This document shows, piece after piece, positions 24,256 to 33,480 of a stretch of 64,000 nt of DNA. The translations under genes and the position numbers were made by a program. The notes under the pieces were generated by a model. The model worked only from the letters and a program-made list of their open reading frames with translations. It searched no databases and had not been told where the DNA came from. Positions within the stretch are counted from its first letter, which is position 1. Every line of letters begins with the position of its first letter. This DNA is from SCUD01 sp036824505 (GTDB lineage: Bacteria > Pseudomonadota > Gammaproteobacteria > Steroidobacterales > Steroidobacteraceae): positions 5,018 to 69,017 of the forward strand of contig DAITAA010000018.1 in the NCBI GenBank assembly GCA_036824505.1, in the 5' to 3' direction.

Positions 24256-26649
24256 ATGAACAGCTTTCGCAACCGGCTTCTCGTGATGATCATCGGCCTG
24301 ATCGCGGTTACGCAAACCGTGACGGTCGTCGCAGTGCTCGCGAGCACCCGCCGGAACGTGGAAGCGCGGGCGGCGGAGCAGCTGGCGGCCGGCACCTCGT
24401 ACGCGCAGCAGTTCGTGGAATTTCGTGCCAGCCAGCTGGCAAGTGGCGTCGCTGTGCTCGCGGCAGACTTCGGATTCCGCGAAGCGGTAGCCTCGCACGA
24501 CCCGCCGACGATCCTGTCGGCCGCGGCCAACCAGTCGCAACGAATCGATGCGGACCTGCTGTTGCTGGCGGATACCGAAGGCAGATTGATTGTCGCCACG
24601 CAGCGCATGGACCGGGACTTTGCGGCGTCGATGGATGAAATTATCGACCGTGCATTGATGAGTCCTGACCAGCCGCACTTCGCGACGCTGACAGGGCGCC
24701 TCTACCAGTTCTTCGCGGCCCCGGTCAGGGCGCCCGACACAATTGCCTGGGTCGTCATGGGATTCGTGGTCAACGATGCCCTTGCGCACAGGATCGGCAG
24801 CCTGATCGGCGTGGATGTCAGCTTTACCGTGATCGACGACTCTGTCGAGCGCATCGTCGCGTCAACACTGGATCGGGGGTTGCGAGACCAGATGCCCGCG
24901 CTGGCGGAACCTGCGCCCGGCGGAACGGCGACAGCCGGAAAACTCAAGGCCGGCTCGCAGGAATTTCTTGTCCACGTCGTAGCCCTTGAACCGGACAACC
25001 ACGCAGTGCATCTGCTGCTCCAGAAGCCAACCCGGGAAGTGCTGGCACCTTTCCTGGCAGTGCGAAACGTGATGCTCGCGGTCAGCAGCAGTGCGCTCGT
25101 GCTTGCCATCATGGTTGCCGTGCTGCTTGGGCGAAGCGCAACACGACCCATCGACAAGCTGGTGGCCGCGGCTCGGCGCATAGAGGGTGGCCAGTACAAG
25201 GAACCGATAGCTGTCAGCGGCAGCGAGGAATTCCGCAGACTCGCGGGCACGCTGAATGCGATGCAGGAACGGGTGGCTGAGCGCGAGGCGCACATCAGGC
25301 ACCAGGCCTTTCACGATCCTTTGACCGGACTTCCAAATCGCTCCCAGGCGGAAATCGAACTTGCCCGCATGCTGGCGGAGGCAGGCGGCAGGACGCCGGT
25401 CACGGTGATGGTGATTCACTTGAGCAGCTTCCGGGAGCTCAATGCCACCCTGGGTCACCACATAGGCGACGAGGCGCTGCGCGCGACCGCCAGGCGGCTT
25501 TCGATCGCCTGCCAGCCCGGCGAGATTGTCGCCCGGTTCGGTGCCACCCACTACGTGATGCTGCTGTGCCGGCATCACTCCATGGAATCTGCGCCGCGAA
25601 TCGCCGCGTCAATCATGGACGTGGTGCGGGAACCGCTCACGCTGGGCCAGATCGACGTGGAGCTGCAGGTCATCGCGGGCCTGTGCACAAGTCCCGAGGA
25701 GGGCAGTGCGGCCGACGAGATGATCCGGCGCGCCGAAATTGCGTTGCACGACGCGACTGACTCACGCGAGCGGATCGGCCGCTTCCGCGCCGGCAGCGAC
25801 GGTGAACACCGGCGCCGGCTCGAAATCATGACCGACCTGCGGCGTGCCATCGAAAGCGACAGCCTGGAACTCGCATTCCAGCCAAAGGTGGCAATCGCGA
25901 CGCGACGCGTCAACAGTGTCGAGGCGCTCGTGCGATGGACCCATCCGAAACTCGGTCCGGTGCCGCCGACCGAATTTCTGCCCCTTGCGGAACAGACCGG
26001 TGGATCCCGGCAACTGACGGACTGGATTCTGCGCAACACCATCCGGCAGATGGCGGAATGGCGCAAGAGCGATCTCGCGCTCGACGTCGCGGTCAATCTC
26101 TCTGCGGTGGATATCGGAGACGCGGGCCTTGGTGACGCGATCCTCAGGCTGCTTGCGGAATACCGCGTTGCGGCGACCAGCCTGGTGCTCGAGATCACCG
26201 AGAGCGCGATGATGCGTGACCCGATCACCGCGGAGCGCAACATGGAGCTGCTGCGCGTTGCCGGAGTGCGTTTCGCGATCGACGATTTCGGCACCGGATA
26301 CTCGTCGCTGTCGCAGCTTCGCAAGCTCCCGGTCGACGAGCTCAAGATCGATCGCTCTTTCGTCATGCGTGCACACCTGGATGCCGACGATGCCAGCGTC
26401 GTCAGTTCCACGATCGAGCTCGGCCACAATCTGGGCCTGAAAGTCGTCGCGGAGGGCGTCGAAGCGGTCGAGACGCTGCTGATGCTGCACAAGCTCGGCT
26501 GCGATTACGCGCAGGGATACCTGATCAGCAAGCCGCTGACCGCTGGCGAAGTAGTCACTTATGTGCGGGAGGCCAGCCAGGCCGTCGACGAATCAGACTC
26601 GACCCTGATCCAGGTGCGCGCGCTCGAGAGTCTTTCCAGCCGCCGTTGA
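24256..26649 (+). CDS. Membrane sensor with HAMP, degenerate GGDEF and EAL: likely c-di-GMP phosphodiesterase
   Basis: The 797-residue protein has TM1 (about 8-28), a periplasmic sensor (about 29-270, dCACHE-like), TM2 (about 272-292), HAMP, and GGDEF and EAL domains. In the first catalytic domain the signature reads GATHY at 429-433, so it should be unable to make cyclic di-GMP, although the rest of the domain fold is kept. The EAL domain is intact (EAL at 556-558, DDFGTG, VVAEGVE). It should therefore degrade cyclic di-GMP in response to a periplasmic signal. It is divergent from, and probably functionally tied to, the blue-copper/barrel gene pair. Confidence 0.88.
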   Translation: MNSFRNRLLVMIIGLIAVTQTVTVVAVLASTRRNVEARAAEQLAAGTSYAQQFVEFRASQLASGVAVLAADFGFREAVASHDPPTILSAAANQSQRIDADLLLLADTEGRLIVATQRMDRDFAASMDEIIDRALMSPDQPHFATLTGRLYQFFAAPVRAPDTIAWVVMGFVVNDALAHRIGSLIGVDVSFTVIDDSVERIVASTLDRGLRDQMPALAEPAPGGTATAGKLKAGSQEFLVHVVALEPDNHAVHLLLQKPTREVLAPFLAVRNVMLAVSSSALVLAIMVAVLLGRSATRPIDKLVAAARRIEGGQYKEPIAVSGSEEFRRLAGTLNAMQERVAEREAHIRHQAFHDPLTGLPNRSQAEIELARMLAEAGGRTPVTVMVIHLSSFRELNATLGHHIGDEALRATARRLSIACQPGEIVARFGATHYVMLLCRHHSMESAPRIAASIMDVVREPLTLGQIDVELQVIAGLCTSPEEGSAADEMIRRAEIALHDATDSRERIGRFRAGSDGEHRRRLEIMTDLRRAIESDSLELAFQPKVAIATRRVNSVEALVRWTHPKLGPVPPTEFLPLAEQTGGSRQLTDWILRNTIRQMAEWRKSDLALDVAVNLSAVDIGDAGLGDAILRLLAEYRVAATSLVLEITESAMMRDPITAERNMELLRVAGVRFAIDDFGTGYSSLSQLRKLPVDELKIDRSFVMRAHLDADDASVVSSTIELGHNLGLKVVAEGVEAVETLLMLHKLGCDYAQGYLISKPLTAGEVVTYVREASQAVDESDSTLIQVRALESLSSRR

Positions 26650-26703
26650 GCAATGCATCACTTTTCGGGCCCTTTCCAGAGGCAGGAAAGCGGCGTCGGA
26701 ATC

Positions 26704-26865
26704 TGGTATGATGCCCCGGTCTGGTGATCCCTCGGATTGTCTCACTTGGCTCGATGCGCCGCTTCGGCGCGCCTCCCAACCAGGTTCTGCCACCACTGAA
26801 GCATCGCCTAACCAGCAGGTGGAAATCCACTTGCCGAAATGTTCTGACTATTGTGAGTAATTAAA
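26704..26865 (+). promoter_or_regulatory. Extended -10 promoter and long structured leader of the RRM gene
   Basis: TGGTATGAT at 26704-26712 is a good extended -10 element (TG-N-TATGAT) without a recognisable -35. Transcription would start near 26719, giving about 145 bases of untranslated leader. A perfect 6-bp hairpin with a CTT loop lies at 26756-26770 (GCGCCG/CGGCGC). Long leaders are typical of cold-shock and RNA-binding protein mRNAs. Cold or self-regulation is inferred, not shown. Confidence 0.5.
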
Positions 26866-27174
26866 GTGACCAAGTTATTTGTTGGAAATCTGCCTTTCTC
26901 CGCGACCGAAGAGTCAGTGCGCGCGCTGTTTGCGCCACATGGCACGATCGATTCGCTGGCCCTCATCAACGATCGTGAAACCGGTCGTCCGCGCGGCTTT
27001 GGCTTCATCGAGATGCCGAATGCCGATGCTGCCAAGGCCATGCAGGCGCTGAATGGCAAGAACTTCGAAGGCCGCGACCTCAAGGTGAATGAGGCCCAGG
27101 CGCGTGAGCGCAGTGGCGGCGGTGGCGGCGGTGGCGGCGGTGGCGGCAACCGCGGTGGGCAGAATCGCTACTGA
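26866..27174 (+). CDS. Small glycine-rich RRM RNA-binding protein
   Basis: The 102-residue protein is one RNA-recognition motif (residues 2-80) with RNP-2 LFVGNL and RNP-1 RGFGFIEM, then a serine-glycine tail (83-97) ending GGQNRY. Such small RRM proteins occur in cyanobacteria and many proteobacteria and bind single-stranded RNA, often at low temperature. The start is GTG 26866; the Shine-Dalgarno is weak (GAGTAATTAAA), which fits post-transcriptional control through the long leader. A nine-base tandem repeat encodes the glycine run. The 46-residue ORF follows 38 bases later. Confidence 0.88.
   Translation: MTKLFVGNLPFSATEESVRALFAPHGTIDSLALINDRETGRPRGFGFIEMPNADAAKAMQALNGKNFEGRDLKVNEAQARERSGGGGGGGGGGGNRGGQNRY
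27112..27147 (+). repeat. Nine-base tandem repeat (about 4 copies) coding the Gly tail
   Basis: The unit GGTGGCGGC is repeated four times, the first copy starting AGT instead of GGT. Each unit encodes three glycines, so slippage would change tail length by three residues without shifting frame. Confidence 0.85.
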
Positions 27175-27212
27175 TCTGCAGGCCTGATCGCCACAGGCCG
27201 GGAAGATAGCCA

Positions 27213-27353
27213 GTGAACACGGCAATCTTGATCGGCCTGTCGGCGATTGCGCTTTACCTCGGTAAACGCTGGCTCAATTCCAGGGCCGAGGTCTCGGAAC
27301 TATTGGCGCAAAACGCCCTTCTCAAGCGACGCCTTGCGAGGAGCGCGCGCTAG
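27213..27353 (+). CDS. 46-residue small hypothetical membrane-anchored protein
   Basis: GTG 27213 opens a 46-codon frame to TAG 27351-27353, preceded by GGAAG at 8-base spacing. Residues 3-17 are hydrophobic (TAILIGLSAIALYLG), followed by a basic KRW and a charged, possibly helical tail (SRAEVSELLAQNALLKRRLARSAR). A hairpin (27181-27199, GGCCTG/CAGGCC) separates it from the RRM gene, and the next gene starts 30 bases later behind a strong Shine-Dalgarno. The layout suggests a real small inner-membrane protein, but no family is recognised and coding is not proven. Confidence 0.45.
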   Translation: MNTAILIGLSAIALYLGKRWLNSRAEVSELLAQNALLKRRLARSAR

Positions 27354-27383
27354 CTTGCCCTGATTTCGCAGGAGGGGGCGCCA

Positions 27384-27779
27384 ATGCGCTTTGTATCCCG
27401 TACGACCCGATCACTTCTCGAACAGAGCCGCGAGCAGCTGCTGCGCAGGCGCGCGGCGGCCGGCACGCTTGGAAGTGCCTTTCCGGCTGTCGAGCAGATC
27501 CGCGTGGATCTGCGATTCGCGGCGACGGCGAGTTCGGTGCCTGCCGCGCAGCGGCATGCCCTGTATCCGCCTGCGCCGGCGTATTTCGAATTTGCCTGTC
27601 CCTTCGGGGACTGCGACGGCAGCTTCGACCTGAATGGCGTCGCATCGCCGCTGCTGAAGAACACCCGTTCGCAGGCCGACGGCACGATCCAGTGCTCCGG
27701 TTCGCGCACCCGCACCGGAATGCCGCGGCAGCCATGCAGCCTGCGTGCGGACTACTCGATCATCGCGCTCTATCGTTGA
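27384..27779 (+). CDS. Conserved hypothetical protein with four Cys (possible zinc site)
   Basis: The 131-residue frame follows a strong AGGAGGGGG Shine-Dalgarno 7 bases upstream. The N-terminus is basic and helical (RTTRSLLEQSREQLLRRR). The second half has Cys72, Cys77, Cys104 and Cys118, with FACPFGDCDGSFDL resembling a treble-clef-like or C-x4-C zinc-binding start. No enzyme motif is seen and no signal peptide is evident. It lies in a row behind the RRM gene and the 46-residue ORF, so an RNA- or stress-related role is possible but only by position. The propeller gene converges on its 3' end. Confidence 0.65.
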   Translation: MRFVSRTTRSLLEQSREQLLRRRAAAGTLGSAFPAVEQIRVDLRFAATASSVPAAQRHALYPPAPAYFEFACPFGDCDGSFDLNGVASPLLKNTRSQADGTIQCSGSRTRTGMPRQPCSLRADYSIIALYR

Positions 27780-27795
27780 GGGCGGCGGCGACCTA

Positions 27796-30700
27796 TCAGG
27801 GCACCTCGCGCGAAGCGCCTGGCCCTGCGAGCTTGATTCCGGCGAGCGGCGGAATGACGATTGGCGCGATGCCCGCCCTGCGTAGACTCGCATTCAGCCG
27901 CGACAATTCGCCCGCGCGCAGCTCGTTCCAGGCCGCCAGCGCTGCATCGAGACGTTGACCGGTTTCCGCCAGAGCGCGCTGCTGGGCTTGCGTCGGCGCG
28001 CGGTCACTTTCTTCGACGTCCTTTGCGATTGATCTGAGCACTTCTCCGATCGCCTTCAGGTTGAGATTGTCGGGATGGTCGCCTGAGCCGTTCTCAAGCG
28101 GCTTCGCGCGCGCCTCGAAGACATCCAGCGCAGCCAACACGTCCCGCTCGCGGACTTGCGAATCCCGGAGCTCGGCAATGCGCTCCTTCACGAACTCAAG
28201 CTCGGCCGCACCTGCGTAGTGGCGCGCCAGCAGTTCCTGTGCCTCACGCGACAGGCGCAGGGCCTCTGCCAGCGCGCCAGGATCGACCAGCACGCGCGGA
28301 TCCATCAGCACCGTCAATGGCGCTGAATGCTCCTGGCCATCGACGCCGAGCACCACACGATACGTGCCCGGTCCGGCGAGCGCTCCCTCCGGCACGACCG
28401 GCACGCCAATTCCAAACGCGGTGGAAATGGAATACTCGAATTCCATGGCGCGCGGCCGCGGATAGCGCAGGTCCCACACGAAACGATGCATGCCGGCCGC
28501 AGTCCCCGGTAGCGGGGCGGGCATGATCCAGTCTTCCGAGAAATATCGTGTCGCCGCAGGCTCAGGCTCAGGCGAATCGCTCGCATAGCGCCGCACCAGC
28601 GCACCCGTTGAATCGCGGATCTCGAGCGTGACGACCCTGGCGGGGGCGCCGAGCCAGTAATCGATCACCGCACCGGCGGGAGGATTCCTTCCCACCGGTT
28701 CCTCGCGCGGCAGCGGCGTGTCGCGATTCTGGTTCTTGCGCAACCGTATCGCCGTCGCCGGTCGAAACAGCTGCGCGTGGGCGCCTGCGGCAACCGCGTC
28801 GAACTGCCGCAGCGGCGTGAGATCGTCGAGCACCCAGATTGCGCGTCCCTGGGTGGCGGCGATCAGGTCATCGCCGTGCACCAGCAGGTCGCGCACCCAC
28901 GCGGTCGGCAGATTGCGTTGCAGAGACTGCCAGTGCGCTCCGTCGTCGAAGGAGACGAACACGCCGGTCTCCGTGCCCGCGTACAGTACCCCCGCGCGCC
29001 CGGGATCGGCACGTACCACGCTCACGAAGTGATTCGCCGGAAGATCGCCGACCGCCGGCATCCACGAGGCGCCATAGTCATGCGTGCGGAATATCGACGG
29101 CCGGAAATCGTTCTGTCGATGGTTGTCGACCGCGACATAGGCTGTGCCGGGCTGCGTCGGCGAAGGCTCGATCGTGCTCACCTTGGCCCAGGCAGGCACG
29201 GCTTTAGGCGTCACGTCGGCCCAGGTCTTGCCGCCGTCCCGGCTCAGGCGCACCAGCCCGTCGTCGGTGCCGATCCAGATTTCCGCATTGTCACGCGGCG
29301 ACAGCCCGATGCTCCAGATCACGCCGTAACCGCAGGCACGCGCGCGCGGCGGATCGAGATCGCCGCTGCAATCGCCAGCCGATCCGGATCGTGCCGAGAG
29401 GTCCGGGCTCGCCGCCTCCCAGTGCGCGCCCTGATCCACCGAACGCCAGAGCCGTTGCGACCCGAAATACAGGGGATAGGGCTCGAGCTGCGACATCGCG
29501 ATCGGCGTGATCCATGAATAGCGCTGCTGGAATTCCGTTGGCCGCTCGCCGTAGCTGGAAATCGGCCACGGCGAAATGTTCTGCACTTCGCCGTTCCTGG
29601 CGTCCCAGCGCGACAACCGGCCGCCAAGGCCGGATCCATACACGAGGTCCGGATTCCTCGGGTCGGCGATCTGGTAGTCGCGCTCGTCCGCGCCGACCGG
29701 TTCCCAGTCGCGATAACTGATTGAGCCGTAATCGCTGCGGCTCGCGACGCGCACCGTGCCGCTGTCCTGCTGGCCGCCGTATATCCGGTAGGGAAAGACA
29801 TTGTCGACCGACAGCTTGTAGAACTGCCCGCTCGGCTGGTTGTACCAGCTGCTCCAGCTCCGCCCGCCGTTGACGGTCACCACGGCACCCTGATCGGCAG
29901 CAGTGATCATCCGATCAGGCCGTTGCGGGTCGATCCACAGGTAGTGATAGTCGTCACCGCCAGGGCCGCCCTTGAATATCTCGCACTGCGTGCCACCCGC
30001 GCTGCAACGGTGTATTCCACGGCCCATCGCATAAACGACGTCCGGATCGTCGGGTGCCGCGGTCACGTGGCCGAAGTAGCTGTTGATCAGCTCGGCATCC
30101 GAATTGACGTGCAGCCACGTGGCACCGGCGTCATCGGAGCGATAAAGACCGCCCCCGGACACGGTGTCGACCAGGGCCCACACACGCGTGCCTTCCGGGC
30201 GATGAGAGGTCGCAAGACCGATGCGCCCGAGATCGCCGGCAGGCCAGCCGCCACCGGACAGGCGGTTCCAGCTCATGCCGCCGTCGACCGATTTGTAGAT
30301 CCCGCTTTCCGGACCCGTGTCGGGCGTGAAATAGTTGAGCCAGGGTCGATAGCGTACTTGCCACACCGAAGCGAAGATCACGCGTGAATCGGCTGGATCA
30401 ATTGCCAGATCGACGGCACCCGTGTTCTCGCTGACGAACAGCATGCGTTGCCAGGTCTTGCCACCGTCGCCCGTGCGGAACACGCCGCGCTCGTCGCCCG
30501 GGCCGAATACGGAACCCAAGGCTGCCACCCACGCGATATCGGGGTCGTCAGAGTCGATCCTGATCGCGCCGATGTGCCGGCTTGCTTCGAGCCCTAGGTG
30601 GCGCCAGCTACGGCCCGCATCATCCGAGCGGTAGACCCCATCGCCGGCCGCAATGTCGTAGCGGCTCGTGACCTGTCCCATGCCGGCGTAAATCGTGTCG

Positions 30701-30999
30701 GGGTTCGACCGGGACACGGCAAGCGCGCCCACCGAGGCGGAACCCACACCGTCGAACACCGCCGTCCAGCTACGGCCGGCGTCGTCCGAGCGCCATACAC
30801 CACCGCCTGCCGCGCCGAAATAAAATGTCTCGGATCCGCCGCCGGCCCCCGCGGCTGCAGTCGCCCAGCCGGCGCGGAAGGGGCCAACCAGCCTCCACTC
30901 GAGCGCGGCTGCAACGTCGGGGGTCACCGCGGCGTGACTCATGCCAGACGCCAGCAAAGCTGCCAATGCCGCAGCAGCCGCCCGGAACTGCACGATCAT
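27796..30999 (-). CDS. Secreted BNR/Vps10 (sortilin-like) propeller protein 2
   Basis: This 1067-residue protein has the same plan as the one at 17025: signal peptide (about 1-23, ending SHA), about ten Asp-boxes (SDDAGRSW, TGDGGKTW, SVDGGMSW, SRDGGKTW, THDYGASW, SFDDGAHW), a beta-sandwich portion, and a helical C-terminal region with conserved VPEGALAGPGTYRVVL. The ATG at 30999 is preferred because AGGAGG lies 9 bases before it; a GTG at 31017 would place the start inside the Shine-Dalgarno. Function is unknown; such proteins are often annotated as glycosyl hydrolase or sialidase without evidence. It is divergent from the pyrimidine operon. Confidence 0.87.
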   Translation of the reverse strand: MIVQFRAAAAALAALLASGMSHAAVTPDVAAALEWRLVGPFRAGWATAAAGAGGGSETFYFGAAGGGVWRSDDAGRSWTAVFDGVGSASVGALAVSRSNPDTIYAGMGQVTSRYDIAAGDGVYRSDDAGRSWRHLGLEASRHIGAIRIDSDDPDIAWVAALGSVFGPGDERGVFRTGDGGKTWQRMLFVSENTGAVDLAIDPADSRVIFASVWQVRYRPWLNYFTPDTGPESGIYKSVDGGMSWNRLSGGGWPAGDLGRIGLATSHRPEGTRVWALVDTVSGGGLYRSDDAGATWLHVNSDAELINSYFGHVTAAPDDPDVVYAMGRGIHRCSAGGTQCEIFKGGPGGDDYHYLWIDPQRPDRMITAADQGAVVTVNGGRSWSSWYNQPSGQFYKLSVDNVFPYRIYGGQQDSGTVRVASRSDYGSISYRDWEPVGADERDYQIADPRNPDLVYGSGLGGRLSRWDARNGEVQNISPWPISSYGERPTEFQQRYSWITPIAMSQLEPYPLYFGSQRLWRSVDQGAHWEAASPDLSARSGSAGDCSGDLDPPRARACGYGVIWSIGLSPRDNAEIWIGTDDGLVRLSRDGGKTWADVTPKAVPAWAKVSTIEPSPTQPGTAYVAVDNHRQNDFRPSIFRTHDYGASWMPAVGDLPANHFVSVVRADPGRAGVLYAGTETGVFVSFDDGAHWQSLQRNLPTAWVRDLLVHGDDLIAATQGRAIWVLDDLTPLRQFDAVAAGAHAQLFRPATAIRLRKNQNRDTPLPREEPVGRNPPAGAVIDYWLGAPARVVTLEIRDSTGALVRRYASDSPEPEPAATRYFSEDWIMPAPLPGTAAGMHRFVWDLRYPRPRAMEFEYSISTAFGIGVPVVPEGALAGPGTYRVVLGVDGQEHSAPLTVLMDPRVLVDPGALAEALRLSREAQELLARHYAGAAELEFVKERIAELRDSQVRERDVLAALDVFEARAKPLENGSGDHPDNLNLKAIGEVLRSIAKDVEESDRAPTQAQQRALAETGQRLDAALAAWNELRAGELSRLNASLRRAGIAPIVIPPLAGIKLAGPGASREVP

Positions 31000-31140
31000 G
31001 ATTCGAAGCCTCCTCACTGTCGCTGGCTGCGAAGTCTAAGCCACCAGGGCACTCCGTGCGGCATGGCCGCCGAATGTGCTGTCAAAGCCGCTCCTGGCAT
31101 AAACTCCCCAGACGGCGCAAACCGAGCGAGGGATCCGAGC

Positions 31141-32007
31141 ATGAGCAAGCTGACCTGCGGCCTGATCCAGATGGGCCTGAAGGGCGACACCTCGATGGCG
31201 CCGGACAAGATCCGCGACCTGATGATTGCGGCGCACATTCCATTCATCGAACAGGCCGGCGCCAAGCGCGTGCAGGTGCTTTGCTTCCAGGAAGTGTTCA
31301 CCCAGCCGTATTTCTGCCCGGGCCAGGACCGCAAGTGGTACGCGGCAGCGGAGCGCATCCCGGATGGTCACACGACCCGGCTGATGCAGGAATATGCGCG
31401 CAAGCACAGCATGGTGATCGTGGCGTCGCTCTACGAAGAGGCGATGACGGGCGTCTATTACAACACCGCGGCGGTCATCGATGCCGACGGCAAGTTCCTC
31501 GGCAAGTACCGCAAGACGCATATTCCGCAGGTTGATCCCGGTTTCTATGAGAAGTTCTTTTTCAAGCCCGGTGACCTTGGTTATCCGGTCTTCGACACCG
31601 CCTACGTCAAGCTCGGTGTCTATATCTGTTATGACCGCCACTTCCCGGAAGGCTGGCGCGCGCTGGCACTGAACGGCGCCGAGTACGTGGTGAATCCCTC
31701 GGCAACGGTTGCCGGTCTCAGCAAATATCTCTGGGAGCTGGAGCAGCCGGCTGCGGCCGCGGCAAACGGCATATTCATCGGTGCGATCAATCGCGTCGGC
31801 AGGGAAGAACCCTGGGCCGCGAAGATGGGCGAATTCTATGGCTCGAGTTACATCGTGAATCCGCGCGGCAAGATCGAGGCGCAGGCGAGCTATGACAAGG
31901 ATGAACTGCTGGTCCACACGATCGATCTCGACATGATCCGCGAGGTCCGCAACACCTGGCAGTTCTTCCGCGACCGGCGGCCGGAGACCTACGGATCGCT
32001 GGTCTGA
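31141..32007 (+). CDS. N-carbamoyl-beta-alanine amidohydrolase (beta-ureidopropionase), nitrilase superfamily
   Basis: The 288-residue cytosolic enzyme shows the nitrilase catalytic triad Glu51 (CFQEVF), Lys125 (YRKTHIP) and Cys163 (YICYDRHFPEG). The FFFKPGDLGYPVFDT block and normal length fit beta-ureidopropionase and N-carbamoylputrescine amidases. Its position as first gene of a pyrimidine catabolic cluster selects the first reading: hydrolysis of N-carbamoyl-beta-alanine to beta-alanine, CO2 and ammonia. ATG 31141 follows GAGGGATCCGAGC. The permease starts 4 bases after its stop. The operon promoter must lie in 31000-31140, shared with the divergent propeller gene. Confidence 0.88.
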   Translation: MSKLTCGLIQMGLKGDTSMAPDKIRDLMIAAHIPFIEQAGAKRVQVLCFQEVFTQPYFCPGQDRKWYAAAERIPDGHTTRLMQEYARKHSMVIVASLYEEAMTGVYYNTAAVIDADGKFLGKYRKTHIPQVDPGFYEKFFFKPGDLGYPVFDTAYVKLGVYICYDRHFPEGWRALALNGAEYVVNPSATVAGLSKYLWELEQPAAAAANGIFIGAINRVGREEPWAAKMGEFYGSSYIVNPRGKIEAQASYDKDELLVHTIDLDMIREVRNTWQFFRDRRPETYGSLV

Positions 32008-32011
32008 TTGC

Positions 32012-33475
32012 ATGGCGGAGTTGAGAGCCGCGAGCCAGATCGTCAAGGTCGGCAATTTCTATGAGCTTGAAGCCGGCGCGGACATCACGGGCAGCCCGCG
32101 CTACAACGCAGACATCGCGCCTACCCGGATCAGCCAGCGCAACTGGAACCGATGGCACATCGCGGCCCTTTGGGTCGGCATGGCGATCTGCGTGCCGACC
32201 TACACGCTGGGTGGGGTCCTGACCGCCTACTTCGGACTATCGGTCGGCGAAGCGTTGTGGACCATTCTGCTCGCCAATGTCGTCATCCTGATCCCGCTGA
32301 CACTGAATGCCTTTCCTGGCACGAAATACGGCATTCCGTTCCCGGTCATGCTGCGCTCATCGTTCGGAATCGTCGGCTCAAACGTGCCGGCGCTGATCCG
32401 CGCGATGGTTGCCTGCGGCTGGTTCGGCATCCAGACGATGTTCGGCGGTATCGCCGTGCACTTGATGCTGTCGGCAATTATCCCTGCCTGGGCCGCGCTC
32501 GGTGGCAAGGGCGAGGTCATTGGATTCTTCATTTTCTGGATCGCAAACGTCTGGGTCGTCATCCGCGGCTCGGAATCGATCAAGCACCTGGAAGTCCTGG
32601 CAGCGCCGATGCTGCTGCTGGTCGGCGTGGGCCTGATCATCTGGGCCTGGCCGCAGGCATCGGTGGCGGAACTGATGGCACGGCCAGCAACAAGACCGGA
32701 GGGCGCGCCGTTTGTCGGCTACTTCTTTGGAGGGCTCACCGCGATGGTGGGTTTCTGGGCGACACTGTCGCTCAACATTCCGGACTTCAGCCGGTTTGCG
32801 AATTCACAGAAGAGCCAGATCGTCGGTCAGGTCATAGGCCTGCCGTTGACCATGTTCCTGTTTGCCGGTCTTGGCGTCCTGATGACTGCGGCCTCCGCGC
32901 AGCTCGTTGGCGAAACCATATCCGATCCGATTACCCTGATTGGTCGCATTGACAACGGCTTCTGGACAGTCGTGTCGATGCTGGTGATCATTCTCGCGAC
33001 GATTTCTACCAACACCGCGGCGAATATCGTCTCGCCGACCAATGATTTCCAGAACGTCGCGCCGAAGCTCATCAACCAGACCAAGGGCGTCTTGCTGACC
33101 GGCGCCATCGGCGTGCTGCTGATGAGCTGGGAGCTCCTGAAGAAAATGGGGTGGCTCGACTCCGACGTCAGCGTCGAGAGCCTCTATTCGAACTGGCTGA
33201 TCGGCTATTCGAGCCTGCTCGGGCCGATTGCCGGAATCATGATCGTGGACTATTTCGTGATCCGCCAGCAGCAATACGACCTGGCGGGCCTCTACCTGGA
33301 CGACGGGCCGTATCCGGCATGGAACAAGTCGGGTTTCATTGCCTTCCTCGTGCCGGTTGGCCTGACGATCGTCGCTATCACGACCGGCTGGCTTGGCTGG
33401 TTCTACGACTACGGCTGGTTCACCGGCTCGCTGCTGGGCGGAATGATCTATTATTTGCTGAACCGGAAGAGGTAG
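32012..33475 (+). CDS. NCS1-family nucleobase permease (cytosine/uracil/allantoin type)
   Basis: The 487-residue inner-membrane protein has about twelve TM segments. The N-terminal region has ITGSPRYNADIAPTR-like sequence and RNWNRWHIAALWVGMAICVPTY, with the GTKYGIPFPVMLRSSFG and ATLSLNIPDFSRF blocks characteristic of NCS1 transporters for uracil, cytosine, allantoin or hydantoin. In the operon it would bring pyrimidines or dihydropyrimidines into the cell for the downstream enzymes. It is separated by only 4-5 bases from its neighbours on both sides. Substrate assignment rests on context. Confidence 0.9.
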   Translation: MAELRAASQIVKVGNFYELEAGADITGSPRYNADIAPTRISQRNWNRWHIAALWVGMAICVPTYTLGGVLTAYFGLSVGEALWTILLANVVILIPLTLNAFPGTKYGIPFPVMLRSSFGIVGSNVPALIRAMVACGWFGIQTMFGGIAVHLMLSAIIPAWAALGGKGEVIGFFIFWIANVWVVIRGSESIKHLEVLAAPMLLLVGVGLIIWAWPQASVAELMARPATRPEGAPFVGYFFGGLTAMVGFWATLSLNIPDFSRFANSQKSQIVGQVIGLPLTMFLFAGLGVLMTAASAQLVGETISDPITLIGRIDNGFWTVVSMLVIILATISTNTAANIVSPTNDFQNVAPKLINQTKGVLLTGAIGVLLMSWELLKKMGWLDSDVSVESLYSNWLIGYSSLLGPIAGIMIVDYFVIRQQQYDLAGLYLDDGPYPAWNKSGFIAFLVPVGLTIVAITTGWLGWFYDYGWFTGSLLGGMIYYLLNRKR

Positions 33476-33480
33476 AAGTC

